NCBI RefSeq assembly: GCF_011764585.1
Contig: NZ_AP022853.1
Coordinates: 351,001-415,000, forward strand
Direction of reading: 5' to 3'
DNA: 64,000 nucleotides
Origin: Sulfurimicrobium lacus
GTDB taxonomy: Bacteria > Pseudomonadota > Gammaproteobacteria > Burkholderiales > Sulfuricellaceae
This document shows positions 55,085 to 64,000 of the stretch, one piece after another. Below the pieces are notes generated by a model. That model made no database searches. It was not told where the DNA came from and saw only the letters and a program-made list of their open reading frames with translations. Every line of letters begins with the position of its first letter. Position 1 is the first letter of the stretch. The position numbers and the translations under genes are program-made.

Positions 55085-55491
55085 TTGATATTGGCAAGTT
55101 CTTTTTTCAGGGCGGCAACATTCTTTTCATGCAGTGAGATCGCCGTTGCATCCTTCTGCGCTGAGGCTTCCATCAGCAGTTTTTCTTCTGCAGCGAGTTC
55201 GTCTTCCAAAATTTTGCGTCTCGTGTCGTCACGCTTTTTCTGCGTGTCGCCGTCCACTTTGGGGAAGCCGGAAGGGGATGGCGTGCTCGCTTTGGAGCGT
55301 GTTGCCGGCACCGTGTTGAGTGGCTCCAGGTTTAACTTGGTAGCGCCCTTCATCGGCACGTTGGAATAGGTAACGCGGCCTTGCGCATCCACCTGCTTGT
55401 AGATTTCGGCATGAGCGGCATTGAAGGCGAAAACTGCAAGCCCTGCAATCATGCACTGGCTGATGCAAATATTATGTTTAATAAACAGCAT
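55081..55491 (-). CDS. DUF4124 domain-containing exported protein
   Basis: A 136-residue protein. The signal peptide is followed at its cleavage region (AHA) by the DUF4124 motif EIYKQVDAQGRVTYSNVPMKGA; the C-terminal 60 residues are charged and predicted coiled coil (KKRDDTRRKILEDELAAEEKLL). Function unknown. ATG 55491 was chosen as the start; TTG 55506 is possible, and neither has a good ribosome-binding site. Coupled to ntrB by a four-base overlap, an arrangement common in Betaproteobacteria. Confidence 0.82.
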   Translation of the reverse strand: MLFIKHNICISQCMIAGLAVFAFNAAHAEIYKQVDAQGRVTYSNVPMKGATKLNLEPLNTVPATRSKASTPSPSGFPKVDGDTQKKRDDTRRKILEDELAAEEKLLMEASAQKDATAISLHEKNVAALKKELANIK

Positions 55492-55572
55492 ATTAAGGCC
55501 AACCAAAAAGAGTGAAAATCAGTTTAGGTGATGCGTACCGATTTTGCAATGCGTTTAACATATGAAGCCGAG

Positions 55573-55992
55573 CTAGGCTTGCTCGATAATCTCGAAGTCA
55601 TGGGTTATTTCGGCGCTCTTGCCCAGCATGATGGACGCCGAGCAGTATTTTTCGGCCGAGAGCTTCACCGCACGTTCCACCTGTTCAGGCTTCAGAGCTT
55701 TACCGGTCACGATAAAATGAATGTGAATTTTGGTGAAAATCTTGGGATCTTCGCTTGCCCGTTCGGCTTCGATTTCAGCCACGCAGTCGGAAATCTGCTG
55801 ACGACTCTTCTTCAGTATGTGCACCACGTCGAAAGAAGTGCAGCCACCGGTACCGAGCAGCAGCATTTCCATGGGGCGCGGTCCGATGTTGCGTCCACCC
55901 ATTTCGGGAGGCCCATCCATCACCACCGCGTGGCTGCTTTCGGTTTCGCCGATGAAGCTGGCTTCCCCGGCCCATTTGATACGTGCCTTCAT
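55573..55992 (-). CDS. OsmC family peroxiredoxin-like protein
   Basis: A 139-residue member of the OsmC/Ohr fold. The two redox cysteines are Cys51 (LGTGGCTSFDVV) and Cys117 (EKYCSAS), and the usual Arg/Glu partners lie in GGRNIGPRPMEMLL. It is of the YhfA-like group rather than Ohr. Likely reduces organic hydroperoxides, though YhfA-type members are little studied. Divergent from rplM. Confidence 0.9.
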   Translation of the reverse strand: MKARIKWAGEASFIGETESSHAVVMDGPPEMGGRNIGPRPMEMLLLGTGGCTSFDVVHILKKSRQQISDCVAEIEAERASEDPKIFTKIHIHFIVTGKALKPEQVERAVKLSAEKYCSASIMLGKSAEITHDFEIIEQA

Positions 55993-56099
55993 TGACAGTT
56001 CCTCTTGGTTGATGCGCCATGAGCGGCGCGAGATATGGCAATATTACCAGATTGGGTGCTGCCTAAAACCGACGAGTTATAGCCCTGTCCTGTTTTTAT

Positions 56100-56129
56100 T
56101 TGACAGGGAGGCAGAAGCTGGAATAAAAT
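56100..56129 (+). promoter_or_regulatory. Promoter of the rplM-rpsI operon
   Basis: TTGACA (56100-56105), 18-base spacer, TAAAAT (56124-56129), followed by GCGCCCC, a GC-rich discriminator as in stringently controlled promoters. Leader of about 30 bases. Confidence 0.8.
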
Positions 56130-56165
56130 GCGCCCCTTTCTCCATTTGAGTAACTGGATTCCTGC

Positions 56166-56594
56166 ATGAAAACTTTTTCTGCGAAATCGCACGAAGTCAA
56201 GCGTGATTGGTTCGTGGTGGACGCCACCGATAAAGTTTTGGGGCGGTTGGCCAGCGAAATCGCATCGCGTCTTCGCGGCAAGCACAAGCCTGAATACACT
56301 CCGCACGTGGACACCGGCGATTATATCGTTGTCGTCAACGTTGAAAAACTGCGCGTGACCGGCAACAAGGCCGAAGACAAGCTGTATCATCGTCACAGCG
56401 GTTACCCCGGCGGTCTTTACACCACCAACTTCACCAAGCTGCAACAGCGCTTTCCCGGCCGTGTGCTGGAAAAAGCAGTCAAGGGCATGCTGCCGAAAGG
56501 CCCTCTGGGCTACGCCATGCTGAAAAAACTCAAGTGCTACAGCGGGCCGGAGCATCAGCACGTCGCGCAACAGCCTAAGGCATTGGAAATCTAA
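56166..56594 (+). CDS. rplM: 50S ribosomal protein L13
   Basis: 142 residues, the usual bacterial length. Conserved segments: [39 protein letters not shown] and the family signature around [19 protein letters not shown]. First gene of the L13-S9 operon; its own promoter lies just upstream. Confidence 0.98.
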   Translation: MKTFSAKSHEVKRDWFVVDATDKVLGRLASEIASRLRGKHKPEYTPHVDTGDYIVVVNVEKLRVTGNKAEDKLYHRHSGYPGGLYTTNFTKLQQRFPGRVLEKAVKGMLPKGPLGYAMLKKLKCYSGPEHQHVAQQPKALEI

Positions 56595-56603
56595 GGAAAC
56601 GCC

Positions 56604-56996
56604 ATGATCGGTAATTACAACTATGGTACCGGCCGCCGCAAGAGCTCTGTAGCACGTGTGTTCTTGAAGTCTGGTTCCGGCAATATCGTCGTCAACGGCA
56701 AGCCTGTGGACGTGTTTTTTTCCCGTGAAACGGGCCGCATGGTCGTGCGTCAACCGCTGGAACTGACCAACAACCTCACCACTTTTGACATCATGGTCAA
56801 CGTGGCTGGTGGCGGTGAGTCTGGTCAGGCTGGTGCAGTGCGTCACGGTATTACGCGTGCCCTGATCGACTACGATGCAAGCCTGAAAAGCGAACTTTCC
56901 AAAGCCGGTCTGGTTACTCGCGATGCTCGCGAAGTGGAACGGAAGAAAGTTGGTTTGCGCAAAGCACGTCGCGCAAAGCAGTTCTCCAAGCGTTAA
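56604..56996 (+). CDS. rpsI: 30S ribosomal protein S9
   Basis: 130 residues, full length. [18 protein letters not shown] at the start, [19 protein letters not shown] in the middle, and the basic C-terminal tail ending QFSKR that reaches the P-site tRNA. Nine bases after rplM with AAGGAAA in front; a terminator follows. Confidence 0.98.
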   Translation: MIGNYNYGTGRRKSSVARVFLKSGSGNIVVNGKPVDVFFSRETGRMVVRQPLELTNNLTTFDIMVNVAGGGESGQAGAVRHGITRALIDYDASLKSELSKAGLVTRDAREVERKKVGLRKARRAKQFSKR

Positions 56997-57011
56997 TCTG
57001 CGCTGGTGCCG

Positions 57012-57038
57012 AAAAAGCCGCCCATGGGCGGCTTTTTT
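57012..57038 (+). terminator. Terminator after rpsI
   Basis: AAAAGCCGCCC, loop of two bases, GGGCGGCTTTTTT: a compact GC stem with a T tract 15 bases after the rpsI stop. Confidence 0.92.
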
Positions 57039-57109
57039 ATTGCCTGTTTGGTTGCCTAACGATGTGCGTCCTTTTATGATTAGTGTCTTTCTGTCGCAGA
57101 GGCGTTGTT

Positions 57110-58138
57110 ATGATCAAGGTGGGGATTGTCGGTGGCACGGGGTACACCGGTGTCGAGTTGCTGCGCTTGCTGGCGCAGCACCCCGAAGCGCATCTGGAAG
57201 CCATCACGTCGCGCAAGGAAGCCGGAATGGCGGTGAGCGACATGTTCCCCAACCTGCGCGGGCGCGTAAATCTGAAATTTCAGGACCCGGCTGAAGCGCC
57301 TCTGCATCGCTGCGACGTGGTGTTCTTCGCCACCCCCAACGGCGTTGCCATGCAACAGGCCAAGGCACTGGTGGACGCCGGTGTGAAGGTGATCGACCTG
57401 GCGGCGGATTTCCGTATCAAGGATATTCCCCTATGGGAAAAGTGGTACGGTATGACGCATGCTTGCCCGGAACTTGTTGCCGAGGCGGTATATGCGCTGC
57501 CGGAAATCAATCGCAGCGAAATCAAGGGCGCACGGGTGATCGCCAATCCGGGGTGCTACCCGACCGCGGTGCAGCTTGGTTTCATGCCGCTCATCGAGGC
57601 GGGCGCGATAGAGCTACAGGGCCTTGTCGCTGACTGTAAATCAGGTGTCTCCGGCGCGGGGCGCAAAGCCGAGGTGGCGACGCTTTTCAGCGAGGCGTCG
57701 GACAATTTCAAGGCCTATGGCGTGGCCGGGCACCGCCATCTTCCGGAAATTGTTCAGGGCTTGTCGCGGCGGGCGGGCGCATCCGTCGGGCTTACTTTTG
57801 TGCCGCATCTGACGCCCTTGATTCGCGGCATTCATGCCACGCTCTATGCGCGCCTCACTAAAGAGGTGGATTTGCAGGCGCTGTATGAACAACATTATGC
57901 CAGCGAGTATTTTGTCGATGTGTTGCCGGCGGGGGGGCATCCGGAAACCCGTTCGGTGCGTTCTGCCAATTTCTGTCGTATTGCGGTGCACCGGCCGCAG
58001 GGTGGCGATACGGTGGTGATTCTCTCGGTCATCGATAACCTGGTCAAAGGAGCTGCTGGCCAAGCGGTGCAAAACATGAACATCCTCTTCGGCTTGCCCG
58101 AGGCGACCGGATTGCAGCAAATTCCCATCTTGCCATGA
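57110..58138 (+). CDS. argC: N-acetyl-gamma-glutamyl-phosphate reductase ArgC
   Basis: A 342-residue NADPH-dependent arginine-pathway enzyme (type 1). Rossmann start [29 protein letters not shown], the catalytic Cys in [12 protein letters not shown], and [11 protein letters not shown] with the catalytic His. ATG 57110 follows AGAGG; the nine-codon upstream extension is rejected. Its stop overlaps the next gene (ATGA). Confidence 0.96.
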   Translation: MIKVGIVGGTGYTGVELLRLLAQHPEAHLEAITSRKEAGMAVSDMFPNLRGRVNLKFQDPAEAPLHRCDVVFFATPNGVAMQQAKALVDAGVKVIDLAADFRIKDIPLWEKWYGMTHACPELVAEAVYALPEINRSEIKGARVIANPGCYPTAVQLGFMPLIEAGAIELQGLVADCKSGVSGAGRKAEVATLFSEASDNFKAYGVAGHRHLPEIVQGLSRRAGASVGLTFVPHLTPLIRGIHATLYARLTKEVDLQALYEQHYASEYFVDVLPAGGHPETRSVRSANFCRIAVHRPQGGDTVVILSVIDNLVKGAAGQAVQNMNILFGLPEATGLQQIPILP

Positions 58139-58875
58139 GGAAAGTGGCTCGCGCCGTCAAACGCCGATATGGTCTTAGCGCGCGGCGGGTGGCTGTGCGA
58201 ACGCATGTCGCGTGGTATTGGCGCGGCTTGTTCATGGCTGTGGCCTTGGGCTGTGGCATCGGGTTGGCTTGGTGGATGTACGATATCGGGAGCCAGTTTG
58301 CCGGGTTCGATCGCGGCGCTACGGACCGGGAATTGGTGCAGTTGCGCGACAAGGTCAAGCAACTCGAGGCGGATAACGGGCGATTGCGGACTGTTCAGGT
58401 TGCTGCCGACCGCCATAGCCTGATTGACAATGCTGCGCAGCAAGATACAGAACGCGCGCTCAAAGGGTTGCAGGATGAGAACGCGCAGTTAAAGGAGCAA
58501 CTCGCCTTTATTCGCGGAGTAAGCTCTGGCGAACGCGGTGGCGGAGTGACCGTTTCTCGTTTCAAGGTCGAGCCTGGAGCGGCAGGGGTGTATCGCTACC
58601 AGCTGCTGCTGGTCCGGGCTGGGCAGCAGGATAAGGTTTTTCAGGGGCGTCTGCAACTGGTGGTGACAACGCAGGATGGTGGAAAGAATGTTTTGCGAAC
58701 TTTTCCGGCCGATGCATCAGCAAAGGGGAAATTTGTCGTCAGCGTGAAGTCGTATCAGAAGTTGGAGGGGGAATTCCAAGTGCCTCCTGCAGCAGTGGTC
58801 AAGAGTGTTGAGGCGCGTGTTTTTGGCGAGGGCTCTTCCCAGCCAAAGCTCAGCAAGACATTCAATTTGTCGTGA
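58135..58875 (+). CDS. DUF6776 family membrane protein
   Basis: A 246-residue bitopic protein. A basic N-terminus precedes one transmembrane segment (about 31-49), a coiled coil (about 62-128, [20 protein letters not shown]) and a C-terminal beta-rich domain (about 135-246). Function unknown; the family is usually found just before a bactofilin gene, as here, and may work with it at the envelope. Overlaps argC by four bases. Confidence 0.85.
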   Translation: MRKVARAVKRRYGLSARRVAVRTHVAWYWRGLFMAVALGCGIGLAWWMYDIGSQFAGFDRGATDRELVQLRDKVKQLEADNGRLRTVQVAADRHSLIDNAAQQDTERALKGLQDENAQLKEQLAFIRGVSSGERGGGVTVSRFKVEPGAAGVYRYQLLLVRAGQQDKVFQGRLQLVVTTQDGGKNVLRTFPADASAKGKFVVSVKSYQKLEGEFQVPPAAVVKSVEARVFGEGSSQPKLSKTFNLS

Positions 58876-58887
58876 CAGAAAACGAGG

Positions 58888-59310
58888 ATGAGCATGTTCG
58901 GTAAAAAAGCCCCAAAACCACAAAGTCGCATCGATAGCCTGATAGGCAGCGGTACGCGTATCGAGGGTAATATTTCCTTTTCCGGGGGGTTGCGTGTCGA
59001 TGGCGAGATACGGGGGAATGTCCGCGCCGAGGGTGGGCAGCCCAGTACACTCGTGCTTTCCGAACAGGCTCGCATAGAAGGGGTGATCGAAGTTTCCCAC
59101 CTCGTGGTAAATGGCACGGTGGCCGGCCCTGTTTACGCATCGGAATATGTGGAACTCCAGTCCAAGTCGAGAGTCACAGGTGACGTGTATTACAAAACCC
59201 TGGAAATGCACGTGGGCGCAATTGTCGAGGGGAAACTGGTTCACCAGGAACAGCTCGCACTGCCTTCCCCGGTTTCTGTGGCGATCGAGGGGCGACTAGT
59301 AGTTGACTAA
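58888..59310 (+). CDS. Bactofilin (polymer-forming cytoskeletal protein)
   Basis: A 140-residue bactofilin. A short N-terminal tail (MFGKKAPKPQSRIDSLIGSG) precedes the beta-helical core with repeated 'I-x-G' turns (TRIEGNISFSGGLRVDGEI, ARIEGVIEVSHLVVNGTVAG). It polymerises without nucleotide and can scaffold cell-wall enzymes; an M23 peptidase gene lies 1.5 kb downstream, but on the opposite strand. 12 bases after the DUF6776 gene. Confidence 0.93.
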   Translation: MSMFGKKAPKPQSRIDSLIGSGTRIEGNISFSGGLRVDGEIRGNVRAEGGQPSTLVLSEQARIEGVIEVSHLVVNGTVAGPVYASEYVELQSKSRVTGDVYYKTLEMHVGAIVEGKLVHQEQLALPSPVSVAIEGRLVVD

Positions 59311-59356
59311 TTCGCTTTAGTTTAGCAGAATATGATTTTGCATTAATTTTAGGAGT

Positions 59357-59713
59357 ATGAATATGAGCGCAGTGACCGAAATGCCCAGCCCGTTGACCTT
59401 TACCGATAGCGCGGCTGCCAAGGTGAAAAGCCTGATCGAGGAAGAGGGTAGTGCTGATCTGAAGCTGCGCGTATTCGTCTCCGGTGGCGGGTGCTCGGGT
59501 TTCCAGTATGGCTTTACGTTTGACGAAGTGACCAACGATGACGATACCGTGATCGAAAAAAATGGTGTGTGCCTGTTGATCGATCCGATGAGCTTTCAGT
59601 ATCTGGTGGGCGCCGAGATCGACTACACAGAGGGTCTGCAGGGCGCGCAGTTCGTGATCAAGAATCCGAATGCAACAACTACCTGCGGTTGCGGATCTTC
59701 ATTCTCTGCCTGA
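59357..59713 (+). CDS. erpA: Iron-sulfur cluster insertion protein ErpA
   Basis: A 118-residue A-type carrier that hands Fe-S clusters to apoproteins. The three ligand cysteines are present: Cys46 ([12 protein letters not shown]) and Cys110/Cys112 ([10 protein letters not shown]). AGGAG precedes the ATG; a second in-frame ATG two codons later is also possible. Confidence 0.96.
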   Translation: MNMSAVTEMPSPLTFTDSAAAKVKSLIEEEGSADLKLRVFVSGGGCSGFQYGFTFDEVTNDDDTVIEKNGVCLLIDPMSFQYLVGAEIDYTEGLQGAQFVIKNPNATTTCGCGSSFSA

Positions 59714-59730
59714 TCAATTGCGGGGCTGAA

Positions 59731-59760
59731 TGAAAAAAGGGGCTAAGGCCCCTTTTTTCA
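59731..59760. terminator. Bidirectional terminator between erpA and anmK
   Basis: TGAAAAAAGGGGC, loop TAAG, GCCCCTTTTTTCA: A tract and T tract on both sides, placed between convergent genes. Confidence 0.93.
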
Positions 59761-59761
59761 T

Positions 59762-60859
59762 TCATGCGTTGTAAATCGCCCCTAGTATTCTTGGTCCTTG
59801 TGCGCCGGTTACTTCCGGCAGGTTGCCGGGCTGGCTGTGCCGTGTGCGATAGGCCAGCCAGGCAAAGGCTGTCGCCTCCACCCAGTCAGTTCCGATGCCG
59901 AATTCGTCAGTGAGTTTTAATGGCAGCGGGGCCAGCATTTCTGCCAGTCTTTTTCTCAATGCCGTGTTATGTGCGCCACCGCCGCACAGATAGATTTCAT
60001 CGGCCTCCCCGCAATGTCGCCGGATGGCGTCCGTGATCGAGCGTGCGCTGAGTTCCAGCAAGGTGGCCTGGACGTCTGCCGGGGCGTAACTGCCGTAAAG
60101 GAAAGCTTGCAGCCACTCCAGATGGAACATGTCACGCCCCGTGCTTTTGGGCGGAGCGGCAGAGAAAAAAGCGAAATCCAGCATGTTATGGAGCAATTCG
60201 GGTATCAGTATCCCGCTCGCAGCCCAGGCGCCATCACGGTCAAACGGCGAGCCTAAGTGCCGCTGTGTCCAGCCATCGAGCAAGAGGTTGCCCGGTCCAC
60301 AGTCAAAACCGGTGACTGCTCCTGTCGCCGGCAGCCATGTCAGATTGCTAATGCCGCCGATGTTGACGATAACGCGGTTGCGCTGTGCAGAACGGAAAGC
60401 TGCAGCATGGAAAGCGGGAACCAGCGGTGCGCCCTGTCCGCCTGCTGCAATATCGCGGCTGCGAAAATCGGTTATCACGCTAATGCCTGTCAGTTCGGCA
60501 AGCAGTGCGGCATTGCCGATCTGGATCGTGAAACCAAGGTCCGGGCGATGGCGGATCGTCTGGCCGTGGCAGCCAATTGCAGAAATGGCCAAAACGGGAT
60601 GCATGGTTTCATTTAGGAGTGTCTGAACGGCGCTCGTATAGCGTGATGCTAACGCGTTCCCCGCCAAGGAGGCGCGAAGTAATTCGTTGTGTCCGGCCTG
60701 GTTAAGCGCTAGCAACTCTTGGCGCAGGTCATCATCGAAAACTTGGAAAATGGCATGGACGAGACGGCTTTTACCCTCGCTGATTTCGACTAAAGCTGCA
60801 TCCACGCCATCCAGGCTGGTGCCGGACATGAGGCCGACATATAGTTCGGAGGCGTGCAC
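59762..60859 (-). CDS. anmK: Anhydro-N-acetylmuramic acid kinase AnmK
   Basis: A 365-residue sugar kinase that opens and phosphorylates anhydro-MurNAc released during wall recycling. Motifs: YVGLMSGTSLDGVDAALVE (ATP loop), GCHGQTIRHRP, NIGGISNLTWLP, GFDCGPGNLLLDGW and LCGGGAHNTALR. The start is GTG at 60859, nine bases after the M23 peptidase gene, so the two wall-related genes form one unit. Confidence 0.95.
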   Translation of the reverse strand: MHASELYVGLMSGTSLDGVDAALVEISEGKSRLVHAIFQVFDDDLRQELLALNQAGHNELLRASLAGNALASRYTSAVQTLLNETMHPVLAISAIGCHGQTIRHRPDLGFTIQIGNAALLAELTGISVITDFRSRDIAAGGQGAPLVPAFHAAAFRSAQRNRVIVNIGGISNLTWLPATGAVTGFDCGPGNLLLDGWTQRHLGSPFDRDGAWAASGILIPELLHNMLDFAFFSAAPPKSTGRDMFHLEWLQAFLYGSYAPADVQATLLELSARSITDAIRRHCGEADEIYLCGGGAHNTALRKRLAEMLAPLPLKLTDEFGIGTDWVEATAFAWLAYRTRHSQPGNLPEVTGAQGPRILGAIYNA

Positions 60860-60868
60860 GGCCGGGGC

Positions 60869-62188
60869 TTAGTCGAGTGCGGCGAGATTGGTGCCGCGCA
60901 ACAGATCCAGGTTCGCCAGAAGAGGCTGAGCTATACGGTTGAATTCAGCCTTCTGGTTCGCGGCAATGGGAAACGCAGTCGGCACTTCGATCGAAAGCGG
61001 ATTGCGTTGCACGCCAGCCACCTTGAACTCATAGTGCAGATGTGGGCCGGTGGCCATACCGGTCATGCCGACATAGCCGATGACGTCGCCCTGGCTGATG
61101 TGTTGGCCTTTGCGCAAACCGCTGGCAAACGCGGAAAGGTGGCCGTATACGGTTTCGAATTTACCCTGGTGCTTCAACACGATGACGTTGCCGTAGCCGC
61201 GCTGTGCCCCAACCTGTTCCACCACGCCATCAGCCGTGGCCTTCACCCTGGTGCCGATCGGTGCGCCATAATCAACCCCCTTGTGTGCACGCCATTCTTT
61301 CAGAATGGGGTGAAAACGGGCGGTTGTGAAGCCGGAAGTAACGCGCGAAAACTCCAATGGTGAACGCAAAAAAGCTTTACGCAGGTTCTTTCCGTCAGCT
61401 GTGTAATATCCACCGTGCCCATCATTGTCCTGGAAATATACTGCCCGGTATGATTTTCCGCTGTTGATGAATTCCGCGGCCAGGATGTGGCCTGTTTTGA
61501 CCAGTTCGCCCTTGTTGTAGAAGGCTTCGTACTCGACGGTAAATTTATCGCCGCGTTGTAGGTCGCGGTGGAAGTCAATGTCAGTTGAAAAGATATCGGC
61601 CATTTGCACGGCAACAGCATCAGGCATATTGGCCGCATCGGTTGCGGCAAACAGGGAGCTTCTGATCTGGCCTGATTTCATAACAACCTGGCGTTCCAGG
61701 GGAAGTGCTTGCTCGCTGGTCTTGAAGTGATCGCCTTGTTTTTCAACCAGCAGCACGGTGTCGCCGCCGTAGTGGTAGCGTAAAGAAAGCAGTTCGCCAT
61801 CTTCGGTGGTTTGTGCCTGAACGGTTTTCCCGGGTTTTAACTGATAAAGCGCTTGAGCATGCTTTGCTTCGTTCAGAAATGCCTGGATATCCTGAGTGTT
61901 GACATCGAGGCGGGAAAGCAGGTCTGCAACAGTGTCGCCGCGCTGTATGCGTTCCTCGCGCCAGAATTGCTGGGTCGACGCAGTTTGTGCGCTGATATTT
62001 GGTAATGCCAGGGACTCGACCACGGTGTGTACGGGAATGCGTTTGACATCGGTGTCTGGAGCGATACCGAAGGCAGCTACAACGCCGAACAGCGGAAGTG
62101 CGGAAAGGGCGACAATCCAGCGTAGTGGGAATTTTCGTTCGGTCTGAAAAAGCTTTTGGGATAAAATACTTGCTTTGTTGTTCTGCAT
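60869..62188 (-). CDS. M23 family (LytM/MepM-like) peptidoglycan endopeptidase
   Basis: A 439-residue envelope protein. An N-terminal transmembrane segment (WIVALSALPLFGVVAAFGIA) is followed by an OapA/LysM-like region (RIQRGDTVADLLSRLDV) and a C-terminal M23 domain with zinc motifs HKGVDYG and GPHLHYEF; both metal sites look intact, so it should cut cross-links. ATG 62188 is preferred; an in-frame ATG at 62269 adds 27 residues. Head to head with tyrS. Confidence 0.92.
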   Translation of the reverse strand: MQNNKASILSQKLFQTERKFPLRWIVALSALPLFGVVAAFGIAPDTDVKRIPVHTVVESLALPNISAQTASTQQFWREERIQRGDTVADLLSRLDVNTQDIQAFLNEAKHAQALYQLKPGKTVQAQTTEDGELLSLRYHYGGDTVLLVEKQGDHFKTSEQALPLERQVVMKSGQIRSSLFAATDAANMPDAVAVQMADIFSTDIDFHRDLQRGDKFTVEYEAFYNKGELVKTGHILAAEFINSGKSYRAVYFQDNDGHGGYYTADGKNLRKAFLRSPLEFSRVTSGFTTARFHPILKEWRAHKGVDYGAPIGTRVKATADGVVEQVGAQRGYGNVIVLKHQGKFETVYGHLSAFASGLRKGQHISQGDVIGYVGMTGMATGPHLHYEFKVAGVQRNPLSIEVPTAFPIAANQKAEFNRIAQPLLANLDLLRGTNLAALD

Positions 62189-62283
62189 GTTGCCTATATG
62201 GTTTTCGTGTTGAAGGTTGCGCGCAAGCTTAACAAAAAACCCGGGTAGCGGAAAGTTAATCTTTTTCAAGATTGGTAAATAAA

Positions 62284-63483
62284 ATGAGTGAAGTCAACGA
62301 GGCTCTCCAGGCTATTAAACGGGGATGTAATGAATTACTGCTGGAGCAGGAGCTGGTCGAAAAACTGGCTACTGGACGCCCGCTGCGCATCAAGGCGGGG
62401 TTTGACCCCACCGCACCGGATCTTCACCTCGGGCACACCGTGCTTATTAATAAGCTGCGTCAGTTCCAGGATCTTGGACACGAAGTGATGTTCCTGATTG
62501 GCGACTTCACCGGGATGATCGGCGATCCCACCGGCAAGAATGTCACGCGAAAGCCTTTGACGCGTGACCAAGTGATTGAGAACGCGAGAAGTTACGAGCA
62601 GCAGATCTTCAAAATACTCGACCCTGAAAAGACGCTAGTGATGTTCAACTCCAGTTGGATGGGAGAAATGAGTGCTGCCGACTTGATCGCGCTGGCGGCC
62701 AAGCATACTGTGGCGCGAATGCTGGAGCGCGACGATTTTCACAAGCGTTATGCGTCCGGACAGCCGATCGCTATTCATGAGTTCCTGTACCCGCTCATCC
62801 AGGGCTACGACTCGGTTGCCATGAAAGCTGACGTCGAGCTGGGCGGAACTGACCAGAAGTTCAATCTGCTCGTCGGGCGTGAGCTGCAGAAGCATTATGG
62901 GCAATCCCCGCAGGTGGTCATGACCATGCCGATCCTGGAGGGCTTGGATGGCGTCAACAAAATGTCCAAATCCCTGGGCAACTATATAGGCATACATGAG
63001 CCGCCCAATGAGATGTTCGGCAAACTGATGTCTGTTTCCGATGATTTGATGTGGCGTTATATAGAGTTGCTGTCCTTCGAACCGCTGAGTGTCGTGGAGC
63101 AGTGGAAGAAAGATGTAAGCGACGGGCGTAACCCGCGCGACATCAAGGTCGGCTTCGCTCAGGAAATCATTACCCGGTTTCATAATAGAGCCGCAGCAGA
63201 AAACGCACTTGCGGAATTCGAGGCACGCTTCCGTCAGGGTGCCGTGCCTGACGAAATGCCGGAATTTAGCCTGCCGACGGTGGGCGATGGTTTGTCCATC
63301 GCCCAGGCGATCAAGCTGGCGGGCCTAACTGCAAGTACATCCGAGGCTATGCGGATGATCGATCAGGGTGGAATCAAGGTAAACGGCGAAAAGGTGAGTG
63401 ACAAGGGTCTTTTGTTGAAGGGGCGCGACCCTTTTGTAATCCAGGTCGGGAAGCGAAAATTCGCGCGTGTGAGCCTTGTTTGA
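62284..63483 (+). CDS. tyrS: Tyrosyl-tRNA synthetase
   Basis: A 399-residue class I synthetase. The HIGH-type motif is HLGH at 48-51 within [17 protein letters not shown], the KMSKS motif is in NKMSKSLGN, and an S4 RNA-binding domain ends the protein ([14 protein letters not shown]). This is the TyrRS type with the 'HLGH' form common in Proteobacteria. ATG 62284 was chosen; TTG 62272 in frame is possible. Confidence 0.97.
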   Translation: MSEVNEALQAIKRGCNELLLEQELVEKLATGRPLRIKAGFDPTAPDLHLGHTVLINKLRQFQDLGHEVMFLIGDFTGMIGDPTGKNVTRKPLTRDQVIENARSYEQQIFKILDPEKTLVMFNSSWMGEMSAADLIALAAKHTVARMLERDDFHKRYASGQPIAIHEFLYPLIQGYDSVAMKADVELGGTDQKFNLLVGRELQKHYGQSPQVVMTMPILEGLDGVNKMSKSLGNYIGIHEPPNEMFGKLMSVSDDLMWRYIELLSFEPLSVVEQWKKDVSDGRNPRDIKVGFAQEIITRFHNRAAAENALAEFEARFRQGAVPDEMPEFSLPTVGDGLSIAQAIKLAGLTASTSEAMRMIDQGGIKVNGEKVSDKGLLLKGRDPFVIQVGKRKFARVSLV

Positions 63484-63568
63484 GTCTCGCGCGGAAGAGA
63501 TAAGGGCTCTAACTCCATGATTCGGCAAAGGCGGCTAGTCTCCCTTTAACAAAGTTGAAAAATAAGTC

Positions 63569-63596
63569 TTGACCATCGTTCCAAGCCCCGTATAAT
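63569..63596 (+). promoter_or_regulatory. rRNA promoter 1
   Basis: TTGACC, 16-base spacer, TATAAT, then GCGCACCTCTCG (GC-rich discriminator). Confidence 0.88.
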
Positions 63597-63658
63597 GCGC
63601 ACCTCTCGACGGCAAAGCGAAACAGCGAAAGCCGCCGGGAAGTGCGAAAATAAAGGGT

Positions 63659-63686
63659 TTGACAAAAAATTTAAGCCCTGTAAGAT
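63659..63686 (+). promoter_or_regulatory. rRNA promoter 2
   Basis: TTGACA, 16-base spacer, TAAGAT, then GCGCACCTTCG. 90 bases after promoter 1. Confidence 0.85.
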
Positions 63687-63743
63687 GCGCACCTTCGTTG
63701 CAGATCACCGCAACGAAGCGGGAAGAAAGCTTCAAAAAACTTC

Positions 63744-63771
63744 TTGACGTAGCGAACGGTGACTGTATAAT
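63744..63771 (+). promoter_or_regulatory. rRNA promoter 3
   Basis: TTGACG, 16-base spacer, TATAAT, then GCGCACCTCTCG, the same as promoter 1. 85 bases after promoter 2. Confidence 0.88.
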
Positions 63772-63821
63772 GCGCACCTCTCGCTGAGACGAGAAGCGGT
63801 AAGTGAAGCAAAGCAGCAAAC

Positions 63822-63833
63822 GTTCTTTAAAAA
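63822..63833 (+). promoter_or_regulatory. boxA-like antitermination element of the rRNA leader
   Basis: GTTCTTTAAAAA resembles the boxA of rRNA leaders (TGCTCTTTAACA type) and lies where antitermination signals occur, about 50 bases after the last promoter. Confidence 0.65.
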
Positions 63834-64000
63834 AATACAGCCAATAAGTGTGGGCGCTTGTCGGATGGGAAGTGTGGTTTTCAAGCTGTTTCGGCGGCCT
63901 GAATTAACCAGGCGACTCACAAGATACAAGTGCTTTGTGACAGCGATATGAAAATATGGTTGTTACTGTAATAAGCGCAAAAATGTTTTAAATTAAGCAG

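Larger units (their letters stand above)
63484..64000 (+). other. Leader and promoter region of an rRNA operon
   Basis: 517 bases without a protein gene. It holds three tandem promoters, each with a small inverted repeat just downstream (for example CTTCGTTGC 63693-63701 with GCAACGAAG 63710-63718), a boxA-like element and about 165 bases of 16S leader. The 16S gene itself is not reached. Minus-strand frames here are not genes. Confidence 0.85.

Noticed and set aside
63535..63929. Minus-strand frames of 65-94 codons near the window end
   Set aside because: They lie across the tandem rRNA promoters and leader; their similarity to each other reflects the repeated promoter module.

Overview
The window is a stretch of a GC-rich betaproteobacterial chromosome. 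Its gene content points to an autotrophic member of the Nitrosomonadales-type lineages (sulfur or iron oxidisers). The evidence is a form II RuBisCO (cbbM) with its CbbQ/CbbO activase and a divergent cbbR, a petABC-sspAB bc1 operon, a PEP-CTERM protein, and an argC/bactofilin/erpA/anmK/tyrS block next to an rRNA operon. The genus cannot be fixed from the sequence alone. Nearly everything is chromosomal core; the accessory material is repeats, mobile-like elements and a few orphan genes.

Layout. 1-6220: tail of a YyaL-like protein, a small cytochrome c, a complete liv-type ABC importer, and a membrane-anchored protein with a metzincin-like zinc motif. 6221-8665: an accessory island in which two diverged copies of a dispersed repeat flank a PEP-CTERM gene with its own sigma-54 promoter; a low-GC membrane protein overlaps the second copy. 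8763-15026 (minus strand): CapA-like, dgt, a diguanylate cyclase, a fused aroK-aroB gene and a small Cys-rich protein. 15188-32745 (minus strand): the complete division and cell-wall cluster, transcribed mraZ to ftsZ, from a promoter carrying four MraZ boxes. 33036-40242: AsmA, mutY, an S24-like gene, tatD, a CDF transporter, tcdA and mobA, with two copies of a 270-bp inverted-repeat element. 40345-44187: petABC-sspAB and tRNA-Thr. 44249-46924: purE, purC, an alkylation-repair gene and a YhcH gene. 46930-52651: cbbO, cbbQ, cbbM and divergent cbbR. 52615-55992: ntrC, ntrB, a DUF4124 gene and osmC. 56166-63483: rplM-rpsI, argC to erpA, anmK, an M23 peptidase and tyrS. 63484-64000: three tandem rRNA promoters and leader; the 16S gene lies beyond the window.

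The most unusual signals are repeats rather than a new gene cluster. (1) Four arrays of a degenerate heptamer (RGTNAGS) sit inside or at the edges of essential cell-wall genes; two encode extra in-frame residues in MurB and MurD, one encodes the start of MurE, and one contains the stop codon of mraY. (2) Two copies of a MITE-like element keep long stems by compensatory base changes and appear to supply the ribosome-binding sites of mutY and possibly tatD. (3) A repeat pair brackets the sigma-54-driven PEP-CTERM gene. Other points of note are the AroK-AroB fusion, the metzincin-like protein, an S24 protein lacking its catalytic lysine, and the apparent extension of the RuBisCO operon by a YhcH and an alkylation-repair gene.
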